DNA from: Globisporangium splendens
Taxonomy: Eukaryota; Oomycota; Peronosporomycetes; Pythiales; Pythiaceae
Assembly (NCBI GenBank): GCA_006386115.1
Contig: VFIW01000050.1
Span: 148,540-212,539 of the forward strand
Direction: 5' to 3'
Length of the DNA stretch: 64,000 nucleotides
Positions 51,234 to 59,730 of the stretch are shown in pieces; position 1 is the first letter of the stretch, and every line of letters starts with the position of its first letter. The translations under genes were made by a program, and so were the position numbers. The notes under the pieces are model-generated. The model had not been told where the DNA came from, searched no databases, and worked only from the letters and a program-made list of their open reading frames with translations.

Positions 51234-52763
51234 ATGGCGACGAACAAATCGGTGCGCGGAAAGATCACCCGAAGCGCGAGCGGTCCTGCAGAAGGACTCG
51301 TTCAAAGACTGCAGAAGCTCGACGCTGAGAAGCGCGAGGCGGCAAGCGCAAAACAACGCGCTGCCGCTGCGGTCACGTCTGCCACGGAAGACGTGAGAAT
51401 GAGCGACGACGAGTCGACTCAATCGAAGACTGCTCCTGACGGTGTCAGTGAGCTGCAATTTGGCGATCTCCCTGTCATCAAGCCGATGAGCAGGGCAAGC
51501 GACGCCGATGACGACACGGCAGTCGACTACCAAGAGTACTCACCCGAGGAAGGGGAGGAAGGCATCACCGTGAGGCGCGACTCCATCGACGAGTGGGTCG
51601 AGTATGAGGAGCTGCGTTACGCGAGCGGTAGCCCCGAACTGCACGAGTTGGAGCGAAATCCCTCGGCAGACGTCTCGATTTATCGGACGGAGGAAGAGAA
51701 TGACGTCGCAAAGACTGTCAATGAAAGGGAGAAGGGGGAGGTCATCATTACTAACAATGAGACCGGACTGGAACCACCACCAAAAGGTTCCGTCCATTTT
51801 TCGCTTCCCATTATGCCGCCGCCAAAGGAATGGCCGACAGCGAAAACCCCGGCAAATTTGCTTGCACGGGCGCGGGTTCCACTCGAGAGGTATGACTCCG
51901 AGTTCGCACGATGGCGCGAAGCCGATCTGCGAGGACGTGATGGGGCACTGCGCGTGCACCCGATCCCTGTTATCCTTTACGAAGGTGAGACCGAGGATCA
52001 ATACGAAACCGCGTTCTTGGCATCAAGAACCGGTGTGAAACGCTTTGGGGCTGCGCGTACATTGGCCACCGATCCTGGGGCGCAACGTAGCCAGCGCATG
52101 CATTTCGCTGTGCAGCGCGTACGAAAGTACCGCGAAGCAACAAAGAGTGATGACCGTGCTCGCACGAGTCTCGGTATCAACAAGCGACAGATGGACGAGT
52201 CTCACTCGCCATCAAAGCACGCTCGAAAGCGGCGACCATGTCGGGAACGTCCTCGAGGAGGCGCTCAGCAGGCTCCCATGTGCTCTGCGACAAATCGTAT
52301 CCACGCCACTTCACAAGGTAGTGGGTATTCCCCTTGCGCCGCTGCACACGCAGCAGGCGCTCGACATGGCAGTGGCGCTGTCCCTGCTTATCAATCAGCG
52401 GGACCGGTGGCGCCCTGCCGCGCTTCAGCATCGGTGGTTGCACCAGATGCGATGGTTCAGATGGTTCACGCGAACGCAACGTCTTTGGGGGCGCTACAGC
52501 AAGACGTCCGTGCCCTTCGCCAGCAATATCTGGACGAGACCTCGCTGTTAAAGCAGAGGGTGACGGCGCTTGAGACGGAGCTGAGGGAAGCTCGTCAGAT
52601 GCTGGAGGAGTACCATGTCCGCGGGAAGAACTTCCACGCATGGTACGCTCCGCGAGTGAAGACGCTTTGGGAGAGGCACAACGCGCTCGTGTCTCGATGG
52701 GCGGCGTCTGAGCCCCCTGATGAGACCGACGTGCTCCCGCACTGGGATAAGAATCCGCAGTAG
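51234..52763 (+). CDS. Antisense ORF of the retrotransposon, coiled-coil protein of unknown role
   Basis: 509 codons on the strand opposite to gag and pol, between the 3' LTR and pol. The ATG at 51234 follows a protein-poor 5' stretch. The N-terminal third is Ala/Arg then acidic (EYSPEEGEEG region); the middle (about 210-320) is mixed and protein-like with FARWREADLRGRDG and FAVQRVRKYRE; the C-terminal 100 residues form a clear coiled coil (TSLLKQRVTALETELREA and on), then a W/H-rich end. The last 587 bases overlap pol in antisense, opposite the chromodomain and the low-complexity linker before it. Antisense extra ORFs at this place are known in some plant gypsy groups. No enzyme motif is seen. 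It may be structural or regulatory. Confidence 0.65.
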   Translation: MATNKSVRGKITRSASGPAEGLVQRLQKLDAEKREAASAKQRAAAAVTSATEDVRMSDDESTQSKTAPDGVSELQFGDLPVIKPMSRASDADDDTAVDYQEYSPEEGEEGITVRRDSIDEWVEYEELRYASGSPELHELERNPSADVSIYRTEEENDVAKTVNEREKGEVIITNNETGLEPPPKGSVHFSLPIMPPPKEWPTAKTPANLLARARVPLERYDSEFARWREADLRGRDGALRVHPIPVILYEGETEDQYETAFLASRTGVKRFGAARTLATDPGAQRSQRMHFAVQRVRKYREATKSDDRARTSLGINKRQMDESHSPSKHARKRRPCRERPRGGAQQAPMCSATNRIHATSQGSGYSPCAAAHAAGARHGSGAVPAYQSAGPVAPCRASASVVAPDAMVQMVHANATSLGALQQDVRALRQQYLDETSLLKQRVTALETELREARQMLEEYHVRGKNFHAWYAPRVKTLWERHNALVSRWAASEPPDETDVLPHWDKNPQ

Positions 52764-55700
52764 CGTCATGGTAGTGTTTCAGCAAACCCACGTAAAACAC
52801 GGGGTGCGTTGCCATTCGCGTTGGGAGATCGAGCTTGTAATTCAAGTCTCCAATCTTCTCCACAACCGTGTACGGCCCGGTGAACCGTGGCAACAACTTA
52901 CTCCCGCTGGGGAGCGTTGTGACTGCATCGTTTGGTAGGTTTTTAATGCTCAAAAGCACTTTATCACCCACACAAAACGTTTGTTTGTTCTTTCTACCCG
53001 ATTTATCGGCGTAGAGCTTCTGCTTGTCTTGCGCAGCAGCTAGTTGGTCGCGTACGCGACGCAACAATGCTGCGCGCTCATCGACAAATTGCCGCGCTGC
53101 CGCGACGGCTTTGTCTTGCTTTTTCGTTGCTCTCGCAGCGCGTGCTGCAGAGAGATCTATTTCTGCGCCGGTGGGTGACACCGCGCGCCCTCCCTTTCGT
53201 GGCTGACGCTCGCACGAGCAGTCGCCTGATTCTGTCTGAGACTGGCTATTTTTGGCACGAGTACCGTAACTCGGTACCGTGGGAGATCGATCTATAGGGA
53301 CACGAGTACCGTAACTCGGTACCGTGGAAGATCGATCTATAGGGACACGAGTACCGTAACTCAGTACCGTGTTTTTCTCTCCAAATGTGGAACGCGTGCC
53401 GTCCGGTAAGACCGTGACAGATTCGAAGTGCGACCGCACAGGCGGCGCGTTTCGCGCGTCCACGTGAGCGGTTAACGCCACGTCTGGTGACGGAGGTCGC
53501 GCACTCGCATCGAGCGCAGCGAGTTGCCCTCCCACCGCAGAATATTCGACGCCCTCAAACAGAGTGGCGGGTACGCGCGGGTGCCGCAGCGAGGTAAAAT
53601 AGAACGGAGTCACGGCCGTAGAGGCGTGCTCGCTGCTATTTATAGCAAACTCGGCGTACGGCAGCCAGCGGCTCCAGTCGCGGGGATGATCGACAGCGAT
53701 GCTGCGAAGAATATCCTCGACGACACGGTTTACGCGCTCGGTTTGCCCGTCTGTCTCGGGATGATCGGCAGTGGACATCGCCAGATCTGTGCCGAGCAGG
53801 CGGAAGAGTTCGCGCCAAAAGGCAGCGGTGAAACGCGGGTCCCGGTCTGATACAATAGACTCGGGCAAGCCGTGATAGCGGAACACGTGCTCTAAAAATA
53901 GGCACGCCGTCTCTTGGGCAGTGACATGCTTGCGCACAGGCGCAACATGCACCATTTTGCTCAGTCGGTCGACGAACACGACGACGCCTGTGTTGCGCGC
54001 CTTGTCTTCCTGGAAACCGAAGACGAAATCCATGCTGACCGACTTCCAGCAATCTTGCGGAATCGGCAGCGGATGCAGCGGCGCTTTGTTCTTGCCCGCA
54101 GGCTTCACGCGCTGGCACTGTTCGCATGAACGTACATAATTGGCCACCCATTTGTACTGGTGTGGCCACCAAAACACATTGGACACTTGCAAGAAGGTCT
54201 TTTCACGCCCGAGATGCCCACTCGCTGGCGCATCGTGAAACTCATGAAGGATCGAAAGTTTCAGATCCTGGTCATGCGGTACATACACACGTGGGTAATC
54301 GAAGTTGGACAGTCGATGCCACAACAACCCGTCGTGGTAACTAAACCGAGCAAGCTTTGACTCGAGTTTGGCAGGCAATGACTCTTTGGACGAGCCGTCA
54401 AAGTGAGCAATCAACAAGCGACATTCATCGTCCTTTGGATAAAGCGACTGAATGTTGTCCTTGAGCTTTGTTTGCACTCGACTGATGCTCAGATGCATGA
54501 GATCAGGAGTGCGCTCCAAACACAGGGCGTCAGAGCTGCTGTCAGCGCTCGACTTGTAATCTGGACGGCGCGAGAGCGCGTCCGCCAGAACATTTTCCTT
54601 TCCCGGCTTGTATTCGACCCGAAAGTTGAACTCGGAGAAGAATGCAAGCCATCGCGCCATTCGCTGCGATAAATGGGGGGAATTAATCGCGGTCCGCAAG
54701 GACGCGTGATCCGTGTACACAACGAACGGTGTCGCACCCAAAAGGTGGACCCTGAACTTCAAGAGAGCGTACTTGATCGCAAGCAGCTCCTTGTCGTGCA
54801 CAGGATAGTTCTTTTCAGCTGCTTTAAGCAGTCTGCTTTGGTATGATACGACGCGCTCATGGCCGTCATCATCCTTCTGCATCAGCGCACAGCCGATTGC
54901 AAAATCGCTGGCATCGCACACGACACTGAAAGTTTTCGTGTGGTCCAGCAACGCCAGGACAGGAGCGCGAACAAGCGACTCCTTCACGTCAATGAACGCA
55001 TTCATGTCATCGTTGGTCCAGTCCCATTCGACATCCTTTTTCAAGAGATGTGTGAGCGGACGGACTCTCGCCGCGTAGTTGTGGCTGTACTTGCGCAAAT
55101 AGTTTGCCAAGCCAAGCCACTTGCGCAAATCCTTGACGTTCTTTGGGATCGGCCAGTCGGCGATCGCCTTGATCTTCTCTGGGTCCGCGCGGACTCCAGC
55201 CTTGCCAACATAGCAGCCCAGGATCGGAATCTCTGAGGCGCCAAAGATGCACTTCTTCAGGTTGCAATACAGACTGTTGTCTCGTAAGCACTGCAACACT
55301 GAGCGCAAATGTCTCTTGTGCACGTCAACGGCGCTGAGATCTCCTTCGGCACGGCTGTGCACGAAGATGTCATCGAAGTAGCTCGGTGCGTACGCACGAT
55401 GAGGACGCAGAAGATGCGTTACCAGACGATTGAACGTCGCTGGTGCATTCTTCAGACCTTGCGGCATAACGAGCCACTCCCACAGCATTCCGCTGGGTGT
55501 GCTTACTGCCGTCAAGGGAACGTCACTCTCTCGCATGAGGATCTGATAGAACCCATCCATCAGATCCAATGCTGAGAACACAGTTGAGCCGCCCATGGAG
55601 TCGATCAAGACATCCTTTCTTGGGATCGGCGTTTGTGCCGGAATGGTGGCGGCGTTCAGCTTGTTGAAAGCGTGAACAATGCGCCAGCCACCAGTCGCTT

Positions 55701-57228
55701 TCCGCACACAAAACGTGGGTGAGCTATGTGGAGATTTGCTTTCTCTCACATGACCGGCGAGGGCTCGTTTCGCGAAGAACTCGTCGATAGCCTCAACCTG
55801 CTCGCGGGGCAGCGGCCATTGTCTGGTCACGCAATATTTGCTCCCGGGCTCGAGATCGATCTCGTGCCGTACGCCACGGTCAACGGGCAGGGCACTTGGC
55901 ACTTTGTCGGGGAACACATCTTTGAACTCCCACAACAAGTCAAAGTATGGACTGCCTTTCACGGCGTCCCAGTCCTGAGCAGCAAACCGCCTCTGTTTGT
56001 CTGACTCCAAAACACTCTCATCCGCAGTGGACGAGGTGCACAGTTCGCTACGCGTAAACGCGGTAGGAACGACGATCTCGCGGATCTGATCACGCTCTAG
56101 ATCCGTAAGAAAGAGCTCGAAGCTCATTTCTTCGAGGGATACGATCGCCTCAACGGTACTCGGCAGCTCATGGAGCGCCGCAAATTCAGCGAAGAACACT
56201 TCGTCTGATGCGTTTGCTTCCGGACTGCGCTTCGCACGTCTGAGCGCCACGTCAACGTGAGCGCGATCTATCGACGGATCCGAGATCCTGTCAAAGGCGC
56301 GCAGCGAAGCTGCAGCTGCGTCGAGAGATGGGGCAATCGTGTGCGAGGCGGCCGTTTCCTCGGCAACAGATGCCAATGCACTGTCTCTCTTGCGAGCTGA
56401 CAACTTGCGTCGCCCTCGTCGGTTGATGCGAACACGCGACCTCGCGGTTCTGAGCTCCAGTACTGCACCGTCAGGGTGGTACGAGCTGGTTGACGCGTGT
56501 ATACCTGTACTGTCGCTGCCACTTGCGGGGGCTGGCTCGGATGCTCTGGAGCCGCACACTTGCGCACCAGTGTCCACGTCTGGACTTTCTGGCGCTTCCG
56601 CACAAACTGGGCTACCTGCCGCAGTGTATCGCTTCGCTGGGCTACCTGCCTCAGCGCATCTTCTTGCTCGGCTCTCTGCCGCAGCGTGTGTGTTTGAAGC
56701 GGGGCTGCCTGCCGCCGCGTGTCTTCCAGCTGGGCTCCCTGCCGCAGCGTGTTCAACGCTCACATCCATAGCGTGGAAATATTCCCGCAATCTTCGCTCT
56801 TCACTAGAGGAAGGGGTGGAGCTCCCGATTGTGCGTGCTCGCCAATCGATCCAAGGCTGATGTTTCGCCAGCCAAGGCATTCCTAGGATGAGGTCGTACT
56901 TCGACCCCATCGCTAGTACTACGAATGTTTCTTTGCAGACAAAGTCGCAAAACCTGAAAGAGAGTTCAACTCGAACTCCTTCAGTGTGTACTGTCGACCC
57001 ATCGGCCAGACGTACGATCATCTTCTCGCGCTTGCCAGTGTGGACAAGTCGCTCATACGCTTGCAGACTCTGTTTCAGAGCTGACTTAGAGACGAAGTTC
57101 TGTGACGCACCGCAGTCAACAAGAACCGTCATTTTCTTCTCACAGCCCTTCACATCGGCGCTATATACCAACATCTCACTCGGAGCCTTGTTGCCAAGAG
57201 CTCCTGGGACTAAGCTTCCCATCTGCAC
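52177..57228 (-). CDS. pol: Retrotransposon Pol polyprotein (protease, RT, RNase H, integrase, chromodomain)
   Basis: 1683 codons without interruption. In order: retropepsin-like aspartic protease with VLVDCGAS (about residue 38); a repetitive Ala/Gly/Ser/Pro linker (about 155-210); reverse transcriptase with LDLMDGFYQI and the YFDD active site (about 615); RNase H with CDASDF (about 771), KELLA, YTDHASL and LADALSRRPD; integrase with an HHCC zinc site (about 1000-1040) and the D-D-E residues in SMDF, SDRDPRF and PETDGQTE (about 1065-1160); a GPY/F-like region; and a chromodomain (HYLVKWRGY...STWEP, about 1635-1665). The frame is open upstream to the slippery site at 57303-57309, so it is probably made as a Gag-Pol fusion by -1 frameshifting. 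Chromodomains steer integration to marked chromatin. Confidence 0.95.
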   Translation of the reverse strand: MQMGSLVPGALGNKAPSEMLVYSADVKGCEKKMTVLVDCGASQNFVSKSALKQSLQAYERLVHTGKREKMIVRLADGSTVHTEGVRVELSFRFCDFVCKETFVVLAMGSKYDLILGMPWLAKHQPWIDWRARTIGSSTPSSSEERRLREYFHAMDVSVEHAAAGSPAGRHAAAGSPASNTHAAAESRARRCAEAGSPAKRYTAAGSPVCAEAPESPDVDTGAQVCGSRASEPAPASGSDSTGIHASTSSYHPDGAVLELRTARSRVRINRRGRRKLSARKRDSALASVAEETAASHTIAPSLDAAAASLRAFDRISDPSIDRAHVDVALRRAKRSPEANASDEVFFAEFAALHELPSTVEAIVSLEEMSFELFLTDLERDQIREIVVPTAFTRSELCTSSTADESVLESDKQRRFAAQDWDAVKGSPYFDLLWEFKDVFPDKVPSALPVDRGVRHEIDLEPGSKYCVTRQWPLPREQVEAIDEFFAKRALAGHVRESKSPHSSPTFCVRKATGGWRIVHAFNKLNAATIPAQTPIPRKDVLIDSMGGSTVFSALDLMDGFYQILMRESDVPLTAVSTPSGMLWEWLVMPQGLKNAPATFNRLVTHLLRPHRAYAPSYFDDIFVHSRAEGDLSAVDVHKRHLRSVLQCLRDNSLYCNLKKCIFGASEIPILGCYVGKAGVRADPEKIKAIADWPIPKNVKDLRKWLGLANYLRKYSHNYAARVRPLTHLLKKDVEWDWTNDDMNAFIDVKESLVRAPVLALLDHTKTFSVVCDASDFAIGCALMQKDDDGHERVVSYQSRLLKAAEKNYPVHDKELLAIKYALLKFRVHLLGATPFVVYTDHASLRTAINSPHLSQRMARWLAFFSEFNFRVEYKPGKENVLADALSRRPDYKSSADSSSDALCLERTPDLMHLSISRVQTKLKDNIQSLYPKDDECRLLIAHFDGSSKESLPAKLESKLARFSYHDGLLWHRLSNFDYPRVYVPHDQDLKLSILHEFHDAPASGHLGREKTFLQVSNVFWWPHQYKWVANYVRSCEQCQRVKPAGKNKAPLHPLPIPQDCWKSVSMDFVFGFQEDKARNTGVVVFVDRLSKMVHVAPVRKHVTAQETACLFLEHVFRYHGLPESIVSDRDPRFTAAFWRELFRLLGTDLAMSTADHPETDGQTERVNRVVEDILRSIAVDHPRDWSRWLPYAEFAINSSEHASTAVTPFYFTSLRHPRVPATLFEGVEYSAVGGQLAALDASARPPSPDVALTAHVDARNAPPVRSHFESVTVLPDGTRSTFGEKNTVLSYGTRVPIDRSSTVPSYGTRVPIDRSPTVPSYGTRAKNSQSQTESGDCSCERQPRKGGRAVSPTGAEIDLSAARAARATKKQDKAVAAARQFVDERAALLRRVRDQLAAAQDKQKLYADKSGRKNKQTFCVGDKVLLSIKNLPNDAVTTLPSGSKLLPRFTGPYTVVEKIGDLNYKLDLPTRMATHPVFYVGLLKHYHDATADSYPSAGARRSHQGAQTPPIETRARCASPKASSLAERTMRGSSSRGHGTPPASDELPSAPSQAPSPSALTARSRPDIAGEGHGRLAVAPPKTLRSREPSEPSHLVQPPMLKRGRAPPVPLIDKQGQRHCHVERLLRVQRRKGNTHYLVKWRGYDLSQSTWEPAERLLEDVPDMVAAFERALMASETRPSVAC
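53256..53371 (-). repeat. 45-bp tandem repeat inside pol
   Basis: Two full units and part of a third starting at 53256, 53301 and 53346. Each encodes 15 residues (VPIDRSSTVPSYGTR type) in the linker after the integrase core. The period is a multiple of three, so the frame is kept. Confidence 0.9.
56590..56765 (-). repeat. Degenerate tandem repeat inside pol (Ala-Gly-Ser-Pro units)
   Basis: Six or so imperfect units of roughly 27-36 bases encode (H/R/C)-A-A-A-G-S-P-A type segments between protease and RT. All are in frame. Confidence 0.75.
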
Positions 57229-57264
57229 GACTCTAGTAGTCGGCGACGCCGAAGCTATAGAGTC

Positions 57265-57309
57265 CGTCTCAGTAGAGCGTCCCGCTTCTACTGAGACGTT
57301 CCGTTTCCC
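57265..57309 (-). promoter_or_regulatory. Programmed -1 ribosomal frameshift signal between gag and pol
   Basis: On the minus strand the heptamer GGGAAAC (57309-57303) lies in the gag frame as G-GGA-AAC. Four bases later a perfect 12-bp stem begins: CGTCTCAGTAGA (57298-57287) pairs with TCTACTGAGACG (57276-57265). The 10-nt loop AGCGGGACGC can add three more pairs (GCG/CGC) after one bulged A. The gag stop TAG (57290-57288) lies inside the stem. Slipping back one base leads into the pol frame, which is open from 57303 onward. Confidence 0.85.
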
Positions 57310-58184
57310 TTTCTTGCCGCAGCGGATCTGCCACCTCGATGAGCGTGGTTACCGCGCGGCGGTTGGTAGTCTCTCGCCTGATTTCCAGTGCGAGGAGCGG
57401 ACTGCCTTGGAGCGGGACACTTCGACTGATAGTGTCCTCGCTTGCCACAATTGAAGCAGACCACTTCGGCGCTGCTAAGATCCATTGGCATCGGGCCATG
57501 GAAGCGCTGGCTGTTCGTGACTGCTCGGTGGCTGGTATGCGCACCATTGTGGCGGCCAGCGTTCCAATCAGGTCGACTGACTCTGAATGATTGCTGCTCA
57601 ACGAGCGCAATGCGGATCGCATCTTCCATCGTGGCCGGCAAGCGTCGGTACAGCTCCTGACGCGCTGGTCCACTGTTGAGGCCGTTGAGAAACGCAGGCA
57701 CTTTCACAGACTCAGGCAAAGGGCTGATCGTGATCGCCGCGCATAGACTTCTCATCTCCTGGATGTACCGTTCCAGCGAGAGCTTCCCTTGTCTCAAGGA
57801 GAAGAAACGACCTTGCAACAGCACTTCGTTGTTCGGAGGCTGATACATGGCGGTGATTTTCGCACGGAAAATATCCCACGTGTCGAACGCACACTCATCG
57901 GCGAGCAACGTCGAGAATGCCCATTCCGACGCTCGACCGCGCAGGTTCGAGATGGCGAAAGACACCATCTGCTCGTTGCTGTCGATGAGCTGAGCCTTGG
58001 CGCAACGCTCCACGGCGAGTAGCCAGTGGATGAGCTTGTCGCCATCCGCACCATCGAATTTCGGAGCGTCAATCTTGACAGCTCTTGGGCGGGGGGTTTG
58101 GGACGTGGGTGTCTGAGGCGCAGCAGCCGCACTCGACAAAGACGTGGCTGCACCAGCAACCTGTAATGGGTTATACTTAGCCAT
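57288..58184 (-). CDS. gag: Retrotransposon Gag with zinc knuckle
   Basis: 298 residues. The central part (about 35-165) fits the retrotransposon Gag capsid domain, with conserved-looking W, helix and YIQEMRSL segments. A CCHC zinc knuckle, CFNCGKRGHYQSKC (C-x2-C-x4-H-x4-C), is near residue 245, followed by a basic, Arg/Gly-rich tail for nucleic acid binding. It forms virus-like particles that package the element's RNA. The ATG lies only 31 bases inside the orphan LTR at 58216-58813. Gag ends at the frameshift hairpin; pol follows in the -1 frame. Confidence 0.92.
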   Translation of the reverse strand: MAKYNPLQVAGAATSLSSAAAAPQTPTSQTPRPRAVKIDAPKFDGADGDKLIHWLLAVERCAKAQLIDSNEQMVSFAISNLRGRASEWAFSTLLADECAFDTWDIFRAKITAMYQPPNNEVLLQGRFFSLRQGKLSLERYIQEMRSLCAAITISPLPESVKVPAFLNGLNSGPARQELYRRLPATMEDAIRIALVEQQSFRVSRPDWNAGRHNGAHTSHRAVTNSQRFHGPMPMDLSSAEVVCFNCGKRGHYQSKCPAPRQSAPRTGNQARDYQPPRGNHAHRGGRSAAARKGNGTSQ

Positions 58185-58215
58185 TACATGAAGGTGGATC
58201 TGTTCCCAGATCTAG

Positions 58216-58813
58216 TGTGCCACACACCACCTTCAGTGTGCATTGTGGAGAGACAATTAACAAAGGGATTACAGTACGACAGTCCCCACGTGCACATGTG
58301 ACGTCATCCCATGACGTCACGAGCGCTCTCTGTGCTGATCAGTGCAGAATGTTGTTCACATGTACTAATCAGTGCAGAGTGATGACATCCATGTACTAAT
58401 CAAGTACTGAGTGATGGTTCCTACTTGGGAAACTGCACAGGTGATGAGACCAACGTGTCTCTGCCACCTGAAGTGAGTGGCTGTAGCCAATCACTTTGCA
58501 GGGAATTTTCCACGGGACTTCAAGTTCAAGCTTCTCGAAGATCTCGTGGGTTCAACCTCAGTGTACCCAAGGTTTTATATATCATATTCATAGGTTTTAT
58601 TGTGTATGTTTAGGTTTTAGTTATAAAACGTGTAGGATCCCTTGGGGTTCATTTACATGTAGCGACAGGAACCATAAGCATTTTAATTCAGTTGCAAATT
58701 TTCCTTCAAGTACTCAAGTCGTTCTTCCTCCCTCCAAGTCGGGAGATCGCTTCCTCGTCGCACAAGCGTGTGTGCTGTGTTTTGGGGACTGTTGTGAACA
58801 GCGCCCCATTACA
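58216..58813 (-). repeat. Orphan internal LTR of a second gypsy family
   Basis: About 598 bases, TGTAATGGGGCGC...TGTGGCACA on the minus strand, directly upstream of the intact gag. It is unrelated to the outer LTRs but related to the solo LTR at 49417-49968. It has no partner downstream of pol. It interrupts the outer element's gag at 58813. Confidence 0.8.
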
Positions 58814-59105
58814 CAACCACAGATACCACTCGCTCGAGCGCTTCACGCGACTCGGCAGCTGAGCGCAGCATCTCTGCGGTCAAGCTTGCGGTGGCTTGCA
58901 TTTGTGCTTGCGCACTTCGCTCTCCTTCGAGGCGCTGAGCGTTCGAGAAGTTCTCGAACTGCTCGAGTCGAAAGATTTGCTGCTCCGGCGACGCCGAGAG
59001 CAACTCTAGCGCGACTTGATCGCCTAGAGCTTGTGCCATTCGGGTCAGCACACTCCGGTGTTCAGCCGAGAGGTGCGGGAACTGCGCAGGGTCAACTGAC
59101 GCCAT
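58809..59105 (-). pseudogene. Truncated N-terminus of the outer element's own gag
   Basis: 98 codons beginning MASVDPAQFPHLSAEHRSV, in the right place after the 5' LTR and primer-binding site. It is a helical, Gln/Glu/Ala-rich N-terminal Gag region cut off where the orphan LTR starts, leaving a stop two codons in. The capsid and zinc-knuckle parts are missing. Confidence 0.75.
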
Positions 59106-59163
59106 GGTGAATCCTTGAGGAAGCGATTCAGGCAGTCACCTCTGCCGGGTCGTAGATTGACTA

Positions 59164-59175
59164 CGAGTGCTACCA
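59164..59175 (-). promoter_or_regulatory. Primer-binding site
   Basis: TGGTAGCACTCG on the minus strand, two bases inside the 5' LTR. It would pair with a tRNA ending in ...CGAGTGCTACCA; the tRNA is not identified. Confidence 0.65.
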
Positions 59176-59177
59176 GT

Positions 59178-59725
59178 TGTAACCGGACACTTCCGAGTTA
59201 CGCAGCACGGTACGTGTGTGAGGAAGCGTGTGCACGACTTCTCTCAAGGACTCTGTTCCAAGAGCTGTTGCCTGCTTCCTGCAGTGCAACGATCGGTTAC
59301 CTATAGGTCTCTATAGAGTAACCGTCAATAACTAAAGGCTTAGTCAGAGGTAAAAATGGAACTGTTTATTTGTTGGGGGTTGCCCTCTGCAGGACACCCT
59401 GAGTTATCTTTAGTTCGCTATCTAGCATAGTGAACTTCCGCTTATTTCAATGTGGACATAAGTGAATGGCTCTGAATTGCCGTGTTATTCAATTGGTCTA
59501 AAAGCATATAGTTTTAGCCTATGAGAGTCGTGTCTGTGACCGACCTCTAATCAGAGCAGCTTGGCTACCTTTGTGGTTCGAGTAAGTGCGGCGAACCTAA
59601 TGGCTCGGCTGCTTTGATGTTTCTCGTAGCTAGGTACGGAAACTTTAGTTGCATGCGGACTTAGTCCAATGTCAACAGATTGAGCTAAGTTGCTGCGGTG
59701 CAACTTAGCGTGTGACCCCGTTACA
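59178..59725 (-). repeat. 5' LTR
   Basis: 548 bases, partner of 50520-51067, followed directly by the AAAAT target duplication. Confidence 0.95.
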
Positions 59726-59730
59726 AAAAT
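59726..59730. repeat. Target site duplication AAAAT, right
   Basis: Identical to 50515-50519. Confidence 0.85.

Larger units (their letters stand above)
50520..59725 (-). mobile_element. Complete Ty3/gypsy chromovirus-type LTR retrotransposon, minus strand
   Basis: 9206 bases bounded by two 548-bp LTRs (TGTAAC...TTACA), flanked by the 5-bp duplication AAAAT. Minus-strand order: 5' LTR (59178-59725), primer-binding site, a gag fragment, an orphan LTR of another family, an intact gag and pol, an antisense ORF, a G-rich polypurine tract and the 3' LTR (50520-51067). I count about 11 differences between the LTRs (2%), so insertion was fairly recent, and pol is still open. The internal LTR and truncated first gag show it to be a recombinant element. 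Confidence 0.93.

Noticed and set aside
57229..57290. Independent start of pol at its first Met codons
   Set aside because: The frame is open back to a slippery heptamer and hairpin, so frameshifted Gag-Pol is better supported than internal initiation.
49417..58813. One element using the solo LTR and the internal LTR as its pair of ends
   Set aside because: The two are clearly diverged and overlap the outer element in a staggered way, while the outer 548-bp LTRs have a matching target duplication.
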